DNA of 64,000 bases from Sycon ciliatum. Taxonomy: Eukaryota; Porifera; Calcarea; Leucosolenida; Sycettidae. The stretch is from the NCBI RefSeq assembly GCF_964019385.1, contig NC_088644.1:21469559-21533558 (forward strand), read 5' to 3'. A program made the position numbers and the translations under genes. The notes under the pieces are model-generated. The model saw only the letters and a list, made by a program, of their open reading frames with translations. It ran no database searches and had not been told where the DNA came from. The first letter of the stretch is position 1, and every line of letters begins with the position of its first letter. Below are positions 23,701 to 44,800 of the stretch, in pieces.

Positions 23701-25642
23701 AGGGAGCACAGGCAGCAGAGAGAAGAATGAAACCCCCGTTGGCTGCGGGTATGGGAGAGCTGACTTGCCCTGTAGTCTGAGGGCACGAGAGGCTTCTATC
23801 ACTCAAGTTACAGGAAGTGAAAATTTGACATAGAGAAGACTGCGATCTCTGTGTACCTCTGTGTTCCTGGATGGTATAATACGGTCGGTTTCCACTTGCT
23901 TCAGTTGTACTGGGCATAGCATGTCCAACTCTCACATAGACATTGTAATGGGGAAAAAAACTTTGTGGTTCATAGCAGCACATGATCTACCTAACAGTTT
24001 GGTATTTTGCTCAATGTACACTGAGCTCTGACAGTCACTATGGTTCGACTATCAGTTCTATGCATCGTGCCAGGATCAAAACAGTTGTACTTGTATATGT
24101 GTGTAGCAGCAGGTTGTGTAGCAGCGTGACGGGGCCTGGCTGTTTAGCAGCTACCGTATTTTCCCAAGTATAAGCGCTAAGCCGCACTCTAAATACTCAA
24201 AATTCATCCAAAAATGGGGTGCGGCTTATACTCTGATGATCAAATTAACGGTGATAAATAGGATAGATGTCTGTATTTCGCGACAAAACTTCAAGGTGGG
24301 GGGGGGGGGGGGCGGGGGATGCGGCTTATAATCTGGAAAATACGGTATGCTTGTGGCTTACGTGTCTGAGCTCATAACCAAAGTTGAGCATGACGATCGT
24401 GCCAACATCAACATCCATCACTTGCGCCACTCCCTTCATTTCCCGGCCAAGATCACCAAGGTACTTGTCCAGATTTGCACCGATGTCGTTGAGCACGGCT
24501 TGCTCTTCCTTGCTGTGCACCTGCACACACAGAGTACAGAACCAGTCAGTGCCAATCGCGGTGATGTTGATGCCTGCACCTCTTGCAGATGGCAGCAACT
24601 TTAGCAAACTCTACTTTCATGCCGCAGCTTTCCACGGTCATAATTCTTCAAGTGCCACTGATGTTGAGAAAAAAACTCACCGTCTCCAGTTTACACCAAG
24701 CTGAGGACATAGTCATTGCATGTCATAAAATTATCAGGGTGCATGGATCTCTGGAACTTGTTGAGTCTAAGGTGTGCACTATACTCACAATTCATACTGT
24801 GGCTCTTAGCACCGGTGTCTACAGACATTGTTGTACATTTAATAGCCAGTAAGTGTGCACGCAATGAGGTTCACAAGGGACCGTCGGCGGTAGAAAATTG
24901 TGGCCTCCCGGCGTGCGCACCGAACTAATGTGGCTGAACTACTCACTTTCACACTGGTACTACATGACTGATTGTATTCGCAGAGATGTCATATCAAAGC
25001 AACTTTCAAAGATTCAACCAGGCATGCATTGGAGTTTTTCGAGCTTCTTCCTTAGCTTAGGGCAGTGTGTTGTGGTCTGTTTTTGGCACACTTGAGACAG
25101 GCTGAAATACCTCTGAGCTGGTGGTTTGTCTGGTATTTTCGCCGTCACTGGGTTGAAGCTTTCTCAAACCTGTACCCTGGACTCCCCATGCCCCCCCCCC
25201 CTTCTGTTCTGCGGGTTTGGCTGCTTGGCATGTGCCTGATTTGCCTACACTGCAGTTCCAGTCTAACCGGCGGTAACCGCTAAGCTGGACCAGAAAATCC
25301 ATGGACAAGACACTGAGATAATTATTTCTATCAATTTTTCTGCTCAGTAGCCAGTGCAGTACAGACTCAGTCCGTGCTACAGTACTACTAATACTAGAGC
25401 TGTACCTGTTGTGCAAAATAATCAATGATGGCTTGCTTTGCTCCGGTGAAATGTTTCAGAATGTGGGTCCAGCGTTGCTCAGGTGCATCGTCCAGTGACA
25501 AATTGTACGTGGGCGCAACAGGGCCCGGCGGTCCAGGATTCAAGCTAGCGACGGAAGTAGCCACCGCCACAGCTGCCTGTATTTGTACTAGCGTCAATGC
25601 GCTGGCGAGCAATGCTACTGTTGGCAGGACCACACCACCCAT
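20758..25642 (-). CDS. NAAA: N-acylethanolamine acid amidase / acid ceramidase-like enzyme, seven exons
   Basis: Lysosomal N-terminal-nucleophile amide hydrolase of fatty-acid amides. Minus-strand exons: 25406-25642, 24362-24520, 23524-about 23630, 23035-23094, 21981-22115, 21176-21382, 20758-20964. The start MGGVVLPTVALLASALTLVQ is a signal peptide; PTYNLSLDDAPEQRW matches the NAAA N-terminus. The autocleavage nucleophile is the Cys in GACTSIVVQ; HGRNLDW holds conserved Arg and Asp, VITRDR and LETNYDHW the conserved Arg and Asn. The block PVYYIVAGV favours NAAA over ASAH1. Total about 370 aa. Exon 2 ends in phase 0 while the best acceptor of exon 3 (CCACCCAG) needs phase 1, so that junction is unresolved; an in-frame acceptor 13 nt upstream lacks a pyrimidine tract. 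Other junctions close perfectly. Confidence 0.88.
22104..22199. repeat. 32-bp triplication carrying a NAAA splice acceptor
   Basis: Units start at 22104, 22136 and 22168 (ATTCAGAAATCCCTAAGATA...). On the minus strand each copy provides TTTTGTTATCTTAG followed by GGATTTCTGAA, i.e. acceptor plus first 11 nt of exon 5. Confidence 0.9.
22231..22515. mobile_element. MITE of the TACCGTAATGTCGC type, right end unclear
   Basis: The left end TACCGTAATGTCGC matches the element at 34057-34589. The interior iterates ATGCTTCTATTCAAGTT, a 17-bp word, three times (22299-22351), with further related copies. No inverse right end was found nearby. Confidence 0.5.
24152..24347. mobile_element. MITE with TACCGTATTTTCC ends
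   Basis: Ends TACCGTATTTTCCCAAGTAT and inverse GGAAAATACGGTA bound 196 bp. Internal inverted words AAGCCGCA and TGCGGCTTATA repeat. It contains a run of 15 G (24298-24312). It abuts NAAA exon 2, only 14 nt from its splice donor. Confidence 0.8.
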
Positions 25643-27903
25643 CGCTGCAGCTTGATGCTCTCGAAGTACCGGTACCGCTTGCACCTCTATTCGGATGTCC
25701 TTCGCCGGCTTCGGTAAATGGCACAGTCTACTGTCCAGGGAGAGGGACTCGGAAATAGTCCAGTCTATCTTCGATCAGGTCTTTGCCGTTGGTAAAAGTC
25801 CACTTCGAAAAACTCCCACCCACTGACTCATACAGCTCCTACTTCGCCTTAGCTGACCACAAGAACTAGTTTTGTGGTAACTGCTCTCCGACGACCGTGG
25901 CGTTTTCTCGCCTCCGATACTAGTGGGTAAGAACACTTTTCAATTTCTTTGCTTCTGACTGTATGAGCATGAGAGAAAGTCTTTGGGTCCACCTAACAAT
26001 TATGTGATCCGTGACTTTTACATCACTGATTCAGCCTGATTGATGCCTGTCGAGTCTATCAGTATCAGTGTCAAAGCCAACAAAGCCCTGGCTGGAGGCT
26101 GGACATGGTCACATGGTGTAGACTACAAAAAAACATGGTGTGACATGAACATGATTGGACTTGGAGTTAGGCCTATAGCCTTATAGGGTGTATAATCATA
26201 TTGGTCAAAGACTATTAACTTATTAAGTACTTTATTTAATGCCCGTACTCTTGGGATACATAATTATACTGAGCGTGTAGTGCAGCTGACTGTTTTGTAC
26301 TTTGAAGTAGCTATGCTGTAGTAGTAGTCACTGAAGGTATTCGACAGATAAGGTATTTTGCCATGTGCCACCGTTAGCAGACGTGTACTGGGCCTTCTTT
26401 GGCTGTTGATGGCAGGTCATCTCGTGCTGAGGTCACGGTTTGTCATCATCTGAGGGCTGCAGTTGAGCCCAATGCCCAATGCCGGTCATGGATCATGCAC
26501 AATTTTGTAGGCCACCGGGATAGCCAGTGTAACAGAAGCTACTAGGATTGTCACGAGGCAGGCACTTGACCCTGGTGAGTCACCTGTGTCTACTGCTCTG
26601 CAAGATTAGGTTAGTGTGGCTCACTTTGCCTGAGAGGCTGAGATTGAGCTGGCATGGCAATGATGAGGACGCCACAGACCACTGTACATGTGACTAATTT
26701 TATACCCTTGCTAGGTAGGGAGAAGTACGTGAGGATCCGGGACGGGGGGGGGGGGGGGGGTCAATGGCTGGATGCTGAAGACGTTATATTCCTGCACAGG
26801 TGATCACTGTTCTATCATTAGCCACAACAGTATACCTTTAATAATTCCACAGTGACCTGCTGGGTTCAAGTAAACCTGTTACATTGTGAGTGCGGCCATG
26901 GAAAGCAGAACGACTCGTACTTATCGACTACAAGACTTAGTATTAAAAATCAGATTGAAAATACTGCAATCTCAAATCATGCGCTCTACTATATTTTAAC
27001 TTAGTACTCAATGGAGTCCAATCTCATGGCCTAATTCCAGGTGCCTAGCGGCACGGTTATTTAAGCCGCTACTAACACTGGGCCATGCATTGGTGCTGTG
27101 GGTGCTACTATGCTGCCTTTTCCGACTGCATGTGACCACATTGTCATTCAGTACTGAGGCTTTGGAAGGTTGTGACTTGAAGTAATGAAGTAGTAGAATG
27201 ACTCCACAGTCCCACTGGGTGTGAGAGGCAGAGACCAGGGATGACACCTGCATGGGCCCTGGTCAGTATGCAAAACGGGAAAACGGGTTTGCAGCACAAT
27301 CAAGCCGTCCTGTAGTGAAAGCGACCGTGAATTATCTACCGCAGGGTTTCAAGTTCGCATGCGAGCAGCTTTCTCGCAGTGATACGCAGACAGCGGGTAG
27401 TAGCCAGGAGTAAGGAATGTATTTCTCGAAATTCAAGTTGTGCCACACCGGAAAAAAAGAATCACCCTATGATCACAATGAAAACCCCTGGAGTTGAGAC
27501 AGGCCGAAGCCTAAAGTTTCAACTCCAGACTGGGGCTATTTTTAACAGACCCAGCCTGGATTAAATTCAAATTGGTGGTCATCATTTGTGCAATGCTCAG
27601 CAGCATCACGACCCCGCGGCGCTTCAATCAGCATGGCATACAGTAGTGTGCATGGCCGGCCAGACGGCCAAGAAGTCAGTCCTACTACTGTGACCTCATT
27701 ACTTGTGGTGCCTGCTAGCCGCATGATTGTAACGTTAGCTAACCAATATTTATTTTAAAATGTTCTGTTGAGTTTTGGGGTACATGTAGCAGTATCATGC
27801 ATTCTGCTTTTTTTTTCTCAATATTTACATGCCAGATTCTACCATGATGCCTGAGCAAGAGGTCAAGGGCCCTACCATCACTGTGACCAGAGGTAGCCAG
27901 TAG
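25643..27903. other. Intergenic, NAAA 5' flank
   Basis: No gene recognised. A 17-base G tract is at 26744-26760. The first 300 bp should hold the NAAA promoter, without a visible TATA box. Confidence 0.4.
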
Positions 27904-28106
27904 TAGGGACCGGCGGATTCTGCTCGAAAAGGTGGCAGATTCTGCTCGAAAAGCAGTGAAATTGGCAGAACCATACAAGCCTTATGGCGGGCAATTCCTC
28001 GAATTCTGCTCCATTTTTTATCCACATACCAAACATGCATGAAACTTACCAGAAAAAGTACCGAATTCTGCCAATTATTCTGCCGGCAGAATCCGCCGGA
28101 CCCTAG
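27904..28106. mobile_element. MITE with TAGGGACCGGCGGATTCTGC ends
   Basis: 203 bp; left end TAGGGACCGGCGGATTCTGC, right end GCAGAATCCGCCGGACCCTA. The words ATTCTGC and GCAGAATT recur inside, echoing the style of the element at 38396-38744. Confidence 0.8.
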
Positions 28107-28159
28107 CCACTAGTCATGATCATCTGGTGTATTTTGCCGGTGGTTATGGAGTCACGCGG

Positions 28160-28400
28160 GGTGCGTGGTCGGCGAAGTGGTTAGAGCATTGCCCTTCCAA
28201 ACCTGAGGTTGTGGGATCGATTCCCAACGTGAGTGAATACTATTTCCACCCCCTGGATGGAGACCCATCTGGGATTACCGGGTACAGTACCTGACTTCGG
28301 TCGGCCCGGGGAGGCAAAGGCGAGGAGGGAGAGGAGATGAGCACTGCCCTCACTATGTTGGGGCTCATGGCCAGAGGTCTCTAACTGTGACCTCTTGCCC
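28160..28400 (+). mobile_element. tRNA-derived SINE
   Basis: The head resembles a tRNA: AAGTGGTTAGAGCATTG (A-box-like, about 28174-28190), an anticodon-loop-like CTTCCAA, and GGGATCGATTCCC (B box GATCGATTC at 28215-28223). The acceptor arms do not pair, and an unrelated body follows (about 28230-28400), so this is a SINE and not a tRNA gene. Family not identified. Confidence 0.65.
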
Positions 28401-29662
28401 TTATGCCTTATGGTTAAGCATGATGATCGAATATGGGCTACCTTTACTGTCCTTGGCCTTACGAGACAGTCACGTGACCTCAGTGAGTCATGTGTACTCT
28501 GAGCTTGCCGGACTGGGACACTTGAACTTTGAAGCTCAGTCCAAGTATCTGGCTCATGTCATGATGGGCCAACTAACTTTACTTGAAGACCGTCAGCAGG
28601 CGGACGATGAAGTCCCAGGGAAATGTCGCCCTGGGCCGTGGGGGTCAATGCAAGCCGACCCCCCCCCCCCCCGCCGCCGAGTGGTACCCTGTCTGACTTC
28701 CAGGCTACTCCCGGTGGCTCCCGGGTGACCTGCAGAGTTAGTTATTAGTATTACCCCTGGTGATGATAGCTATTAATTATCAAGCGCTCAGGCGCTAGGC
28801 GGCATCATGATCATGGAGATGTACGTAGATGTCATGATCCCAGGTCCCTGTCAGCAAAATGAGCAAACCGCATGGGCTTGCCTGCCGCTTTCCTGACCTT
28901 TGTCGAACAGCTGGTTGCATAAATGTCACCATTCACTTCTGCAGCTACAGCTATCATGGCTATAGTTCTGCCTGCCGCTTTCTTGCGTAGAGACATAGGC
29001 GCCTAGGCTGCCGACACTTGTCATCACAAGGCCCGATTTTTATGAAACAAAGCATTCCACAACAAGCATGCACGCATGAACATCGTAGTCTGTAGAGTCT
29101 ACCACGCACGCACCATGCCAAGCGTGAAATCTGTTTGTTCGGCCGCGCGGTAGATCTACAACAAAAAGCGTCGTACAAACTGCGTACAAATAAAAACTAC
29201 ATACAGGTCGCTGACATGACGTCCGCAGATTGAGTACAGGTCTACTATGCACCATGTACCAGGTCTACGTAGAGTCTGCACCCTGCGCTGCATGGTACCT
29301 CGATGCTGGGGAGTGGGGTGACATCAGTCACATCAAGAGTCCATTCTTGGTCACATCACCATGATCACCCTCATGAGCTCATCGAGCCACGTCATGCACG
29401 TGTAGTTGAGAGACTTTGAGTTTGACCCATATCCCATACATAAATCATGATAATCATTTTGTAGGCTACAAAAAGTAAAAAAGCTCCGGAGCGCGAGAGC
29501 AGCCAGGCTATGTGCATGTAGCTCAGTACATGTATCTGTGTTCGTGTTCATTGTTCATCACATTGTCAAGGTGCTTCGAACATTTATTTCTGTCAAACGG
29601 CTGTCTGAGGGCCTTTAGCTTTACATTACCTGCATGCACCGTCTAGATGTCTCATAATCAGA
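28401..29662. other. Intergenic, PFKFB 5' flank
   Basis: No gene or clear repeat. A run of C (28661-28672) occurs. The last few hundred bases should contain the PFKFB promoter and 5'UTR. Confidence 0.4.
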
Positions 29663-39649
<9,987 letters not shown>

Positions 39650-40001
39650 ACAAGTTGTTCAATGAAGAAACATCTCACCCTCTGTACAATGTGGATTTCA
39701 AGTTCTGTATAGTCGCCACCAAAAGCACCGCACCCTCTATCCAATATTAATTTTGTTTTGTACAGTCGCCACCAAAGTATCGCACCCTCTCTACAGTAAT
39801 TTAGCCGCTAAAAAACGGCCAATGCTGATACTACTACGCTGCATTCATGTCTTGTCTTCCTGTACATATTTTCACTGACAGTTTTGCATGTTACTTTCCC
39901 GCCGTATCCGCTGATATTCTCAACCCAGCTGCTCACCAGAAACTATTTATTCTTTTTTTACTAACATTCTCACATGTCATGTCTCATATTAGGGAGGCTT
40001 A
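39650..40001. other. PFKFB 3' flank
   Basis: Contains two diverged copies of GTCGCCACCAAA...CGCACCCTCT (39711 and 39765). No gene. Confidence 0.5.
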
Positions 40002-40395
40002 GGGCGCGTTTGGTTGGTATGAACTAGAACAGGATTCACCAGAACAGCGCGTTTGGTTGGGACTGCACCTGTTCTGGGTCGGCCAGAACATGTTCTGCTT
40101 GCTCCGGCCTCGAGGCCGGAGCAGACCGAGCAGTTTCACTTTTTCACAGTGAAACCTGGCGGGAACATCGATTTTGTTCCCAAATGATCACGTGCATACG
40201 CTTTTGGGTTGGACTCGTCGTACCGTACAAAGTGACCATGGTGATCCATACACATTTTGAAGAATGCACCAAGTTTGGCACATTTTTCCACAAAAAAGTA
40301 GCTCTGTTTCTGGAGTAGCGTTTGGTTGGCATGAGGCTGCTCCATGTGCACCAGCTGTTCGATCCTGTTCTAGATCGTACCAACCAAACGCACCC
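40002..40395. mobile_element. PIF/Harbinger-like MITE
   Basis: Ends GGGCGCGTTTGGTTGGTA and inverse TACCAACCAAACGCACCC; flanks TTA on the left and TGA on the right fit the three-base target of PIF/Harbinger. Internal copies of GCGTTTGGTTGG are present. Confidence 0.7.
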
Positions 40396-40878
40396 TGAGT
40401 CCCACATGGGTACTTTACGTGTGTGTACCACGTGATACTCGGTACAGTACAGACGTTTTCTGATTCACAACATACTGTGTATGGAGGCTCACCCACGTTC
40501 CGCCAGAACGTGGGTGAAAAAAGGTGAAAATCAGAATGGAGCGCATTGTGCGAGCTGTGAGGGTGCTCAGCTGAAGAAGTTTCCGATGCACGAAATCAAA
40601 ATATTCGATGAGCTTCTTAGGTAGCTTCGTCTTTGACCAGGTTTGGGGCCTTTCGCTTCATGCTTTCGTTTGTTTCGTGTGACTAAACACAACATTGCAA
40701 CGTGGGTGCCCTTCATCTACTTTACGTGTATCACCCACGTACGCGTTTCCGTTACATGGGAACTATCCCTAATAACCAGGAAGACATGCAGTAAGAGGCG
40801 TAGCAATCTACTATATAGGGAAAGCAAGAGCAGCATAGCGACAAATACAGCAGATGTCAGTTGTGAAATTCATACACG
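40396..40878. other. Intergenic
   Basis: No gene. A hairpin with an 11-bp stem (CACCCACGTTC / GAACGTGGGTG, 40490-40516) is noted. Confidence 0.4.
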
Positions 40879-41736
40879 TTAAAGGGGAAGTATACCCTAA
40901 AATCAAATTTTCACCAGTTGTAGTCTTCTGGGTGCTGAGTCGAATGGTCTTGGTCCGAGGAAGCTGAGACGCTCTCTTCCTACTTGAATCCCAATCGAAC
41001 TCGCGCACTTCCACCGAAACTGGGTGACTGCGCCCTACTAGATGGGGATTTGTATGCAAAATGTCACTAAAAGCGCCATTTCGTTCTTATAAAAGCACAG
41101 ATGACCGCGATTGGCCCATATGTTGTAGTCTTTTGGACGCTGAGTCGACTGGTTTTGGTCCGAAAAGGCTACGATGCAGCGTTCCTCCTTTATTCCCAAT
41201 CGAACATGGTTGAACAAGCGGTCACGTGCTCCTGGGTGCCCAAATCACCTGGTCACCGCGCCAGCAGGCGACAACTTTCACACCAAGGTTCAACTCGAGT
41301 GACAGGACTGCACCCAAAAAAGGTCAAACAGGCTAGTAAGTTGTACCCTGCAGGCACGGTGACCAGGTGACTGGTGTACGCAGGAGCACGTGACCGCTTG
41401 TTCAACCATGTTCGATTGGGAATAAAGGAAGAACGCTACATCGCAGCCTTTTCGGACCAAAACCAGTCGACTCAGCGTCCAAAAGACTACAACATATGGG
41501 CCAATCGCGGTCATCCGTGCTTTTATAAGAACGAAATGGCGCTTTTAGTGACATTTTGCATACAAATCCCCATCTAGTAGGGCGCAGTCACCCAGTTTCG
41601 GTGGAAGTGCGCGAGTTCGATTGGGAATAAAGGAGGAAGGGAGCGTCTCAGCTTCCTCGGACCAAGACCATTCGACTCAGCACCCCGAAGACTACAACTG
41701 GTGAAAATTTGATTTTAGGGTATACTTCCCCTTTAA
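40879..41736. mobile_element. TTAA-flanked long palindromic element, copy 1
   Basis: 858 bp bounded by TTAA, ends AGGGGAAGTATACCCTAAAA and inverse. The two halves are inverted copies over almost their entire length (around 380 bp each) with an unpaired centre near 41290-41370. TTAA targets are used by piggyBac and Kolobok elements. A second copy is at 49545-50403. Open frames on both strands are mirror images of each other and are not taken as genes. Confidence 0.85.
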
Positions 41737-41847
41737 GTAGGTTTATATAGTCTCTTGAAGTAACATGTTGTGGAATAGATCAAAGCGAGAACAAATTAGA
41801 GTTCTGTGTTATTTTGGGTTGGTTATTCAATGTGTCAAGCACTGGAT

Positions 41848-44800
41848 TCAGATTTTCCGTTTGTCTAGAATCGGTGTGTTTCGTTGTAAGATTAGAAGCT
41901 TGTCCTCTAATTTCACGCCACGTGGAGCCGTCCTCCACGCCATCGTACTGAACCCACTGACTGAAGCTAGCCGAGTGTGTGTAGTTGCGTAGACACCAGC
42001 ATCTCGAGCTTCGACTATGATGTGTGTGAATTGCAGCAGGGCTTCACCAGGTGGCAGTTTTTCTTTCTTCGAGTATCTGCAGAGAAAAACATATGCATGC
42101 ATCCTGGTTATAACATGGTGTTGGTAATGAATGAGGCATGTAGGATGTGCAAGGATATGTAAAATACCCTGAATGCACTTTACAACACCAACATGCCTCT
42201 AAATACCAGGAGACGCTTTACAACCATCACCCTCATCCACAGCCTATACGGTCTCACCCTCCGATCCTATCGTGCATGCGGGTGGATGGTATCGACCTAG
42301 GTTCAATGAGCCCAACTGAAGAGGATGATGGTGTACATTGTGGTTGCACATGCAGTGGATTTCCCAGCTATGGACAAGTCATCAAAAATCATACTTGCAC
42401 TTGGATAAGAGAAGTTCTAATGTACATTTTATGTACTTGACATACTTGACGTACACTAATGCCAGGCTGCTTGACAATCCGAGAAGCATGAGATACAAGG
42501 TCAGCTTTTCAGGACAAATGCTGCCTTCATCACAAGAGATTCGGATCCAGTGCGTAATTACTGCTTCACTGACAAACAGTGGGTAGAAGCATGGAAGCTT
42601 CAAGAACGTGCTTTTCACACTACAGATTTCGGGCATGAACTTCACAAACGAAACTGTCCAGAGAACGTGGACCAGAAATGTTCGCTTGTTTTGTAGGCAA
42701 GCAGTCTGAAACCTACAACAGAATCCACTGGCTCACTTGAAGCACAGTTGTGGCCAAAGAAATGCGACCGGCGAGTCAAAAGTAGCGCCGCATTTCCAAT
42801 TCAAGTACGGCACGCACGGTCCAAAAACCCATTCAAGGGCCGCATGAGCCTTGGCGCTGCTTTGGACTCGTGGGTCGGATTTCTTTGGCCACAACTGTAC
42901 GTGTACATTGTATGCCAGTATGCTTGCCTCCATGTTGAGTTGTCTTGGCCAAAGCGAGAAACACCGGTCTGAGCAGCAGCATTGCAGATGTGAAGGTAGA
43001 CATGGCCTGCACATGGAACATTCAGAAACGAAAACATGAACACAAGACCAGGTAAATTCATTGAAGGTACAATATGAGCCGTCAGATGAGAAAACAGACC
43101 TTTAATATCACAAAAAGTCATATTTTTGTTTGTGGTACTATCTGATTGCCAGGAGCACCAGGAATCGCATGCAGAAAACTAGAGTTGATTTGGACCAGGG
43201 GAAGTGAAGTTATAGCCTCGACAGTAGGAGACCATTACAAATTGCACCTCAATTTTGGGTGCAATACCAACAATTGTTTCACCTACTTTGGATAATATTT
43301 TCTGTTTCCTTTGACCGATATCCACAAACTTGGGCTTTCTGGAAAGCTCTGGTGACAAGCAACCCGTTGGGCCCAAATCCGATAGCAAATGAAGCACAGC
43401 TCCAGCGCAACAAGCTGCAGACATCGCTTCAGCGCTAGACTTGCGCCGTCACACGAAAATCGCTCGCCATTTCAATCTCTATTATCCCAGGACGCCCACT
43501 TTTTTTCGTGAAGATGCAGTGAGAGCTTCCAAGACGTCTGAGCTTGTTGCCGAGATCGTAGATCGCTTGAAAAGGGGGAAACCCCAGGTCTGGATGGAGC
43601 GTTTGACTCGCGTGTAGAAATGCAAAGTGCGGTGACGTATCTTGCAGGCTTCGCATCTCGGGAACGCAGCATCGTGCCGCGATCGCGCTTGCTGCATTGG
43701 AATCCTTGGAGTTTTCTCTTCGATTTACATACTTGGATTGTCCCCAAAGACCGATATTTGACTGAAATACGACGGTTTGTAGTTTGGTTGTCCAGACGCA
43801 CCAGTGGGTAAACTCGCCAACTTTCAAGTGCACTTTTCTGCACTGTACAGTTTTTGCGATAAGGTCTGTTTTCTCATTTGACGGCTCATATTATAACTGC
43901 CCCATGAGAGGATCGTGTCTGGTCAAATGCAGGGTTCGATTACTGGATGCGCACACATGCCAATATGGGGAATCCACATTTGCAACGATAAAACCTCAAA
44001 TTTGGGTTGGTGGGGACAATCTCAAACTAATTCAGCTAACATGGCATGATCATTAATGTTGTAGATGCGACCAGCACTCATCCACATACTGGCAATACTG
44101 GTAATAGCAAGATTCTGGTAGAAAAAAGCGGAGGTGTTGACTGAGTGAAACCTGTTCTCAGTAATCACTCATAAGAATCAGGGAATGGCCTATCACTCGC
44201 CAAATCCATACTCCCGCACAATTCACGGCACAGCCGATTCTATGGTCTACCTAAAGGTCAAAAGCCAGGCCCTCCGCTGCACCCTGCTGTGTCTACATGT
44301 GGTTCGTCAATGGATAATGTCTCCTTGTTACTGAAACGTATCCTGAATCAGTTGTTGAAGTTCGTTCCAGCACATTTGGCCAGTACAAAGGAGTGTATCG
44401 ACATGTTGAGCGATGTTGTTCTTCCCGATGATTGTACTCTTGCCTCACTGGATGTCTCGTTGTATTCGAACATACCAGTTGAAGAGAGCATTGATGCGGT
44501 GGCGGAGTTTTGGAGTAGCATCGGAAGGAAGTGGATATGTTTCACCTGTCACTGTTGGATGTTCGGGAGCTCCTGTCAGTCGTGTTAGTGTCCAACTACT
44601 TCCAATTTGACGGTATCCAGTACAGGCAGAGGAAAGGTCTGGCAATGGGCAACCATCTCAACCCCCAATGGCAACCATCTTCAATCAAAGCTAGAGTCCG
44701 AGGCGATAGCTATGTTTCTGTGGAAGCCTCGCTTGTATCGTCGCTACATCATTGATTGTCTGGTGGTATGGTGTCATGGTCTTGTCAACCCCCAATGGCA

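Noticed and set aside
28160..28232. True tRNA gene
   Set aside because: Acceptor and D arms do not pair; the sequence continues as a SINE body.
40490..40516. Hairpin followed by A run, like a bacterial terminator
   Set aside because: The context is eukaryotic intergenic DNA; probably part of an old repeat.
41101..41577. Two mirror-image frames starting [18 protein letters not shown]
   Set aside because: They arise from the two arms of a palindromic element read on opposite strands; no protein family and no splice context.
42382..42645. A frame ending [12 protein letters not shown] that looked like the ALG12 C-terminus
   Set aside because: An in-frame stop lies just upstream with no acceptor between; the true last exon is 41848-42076, matching ALG12 and the splice phase.
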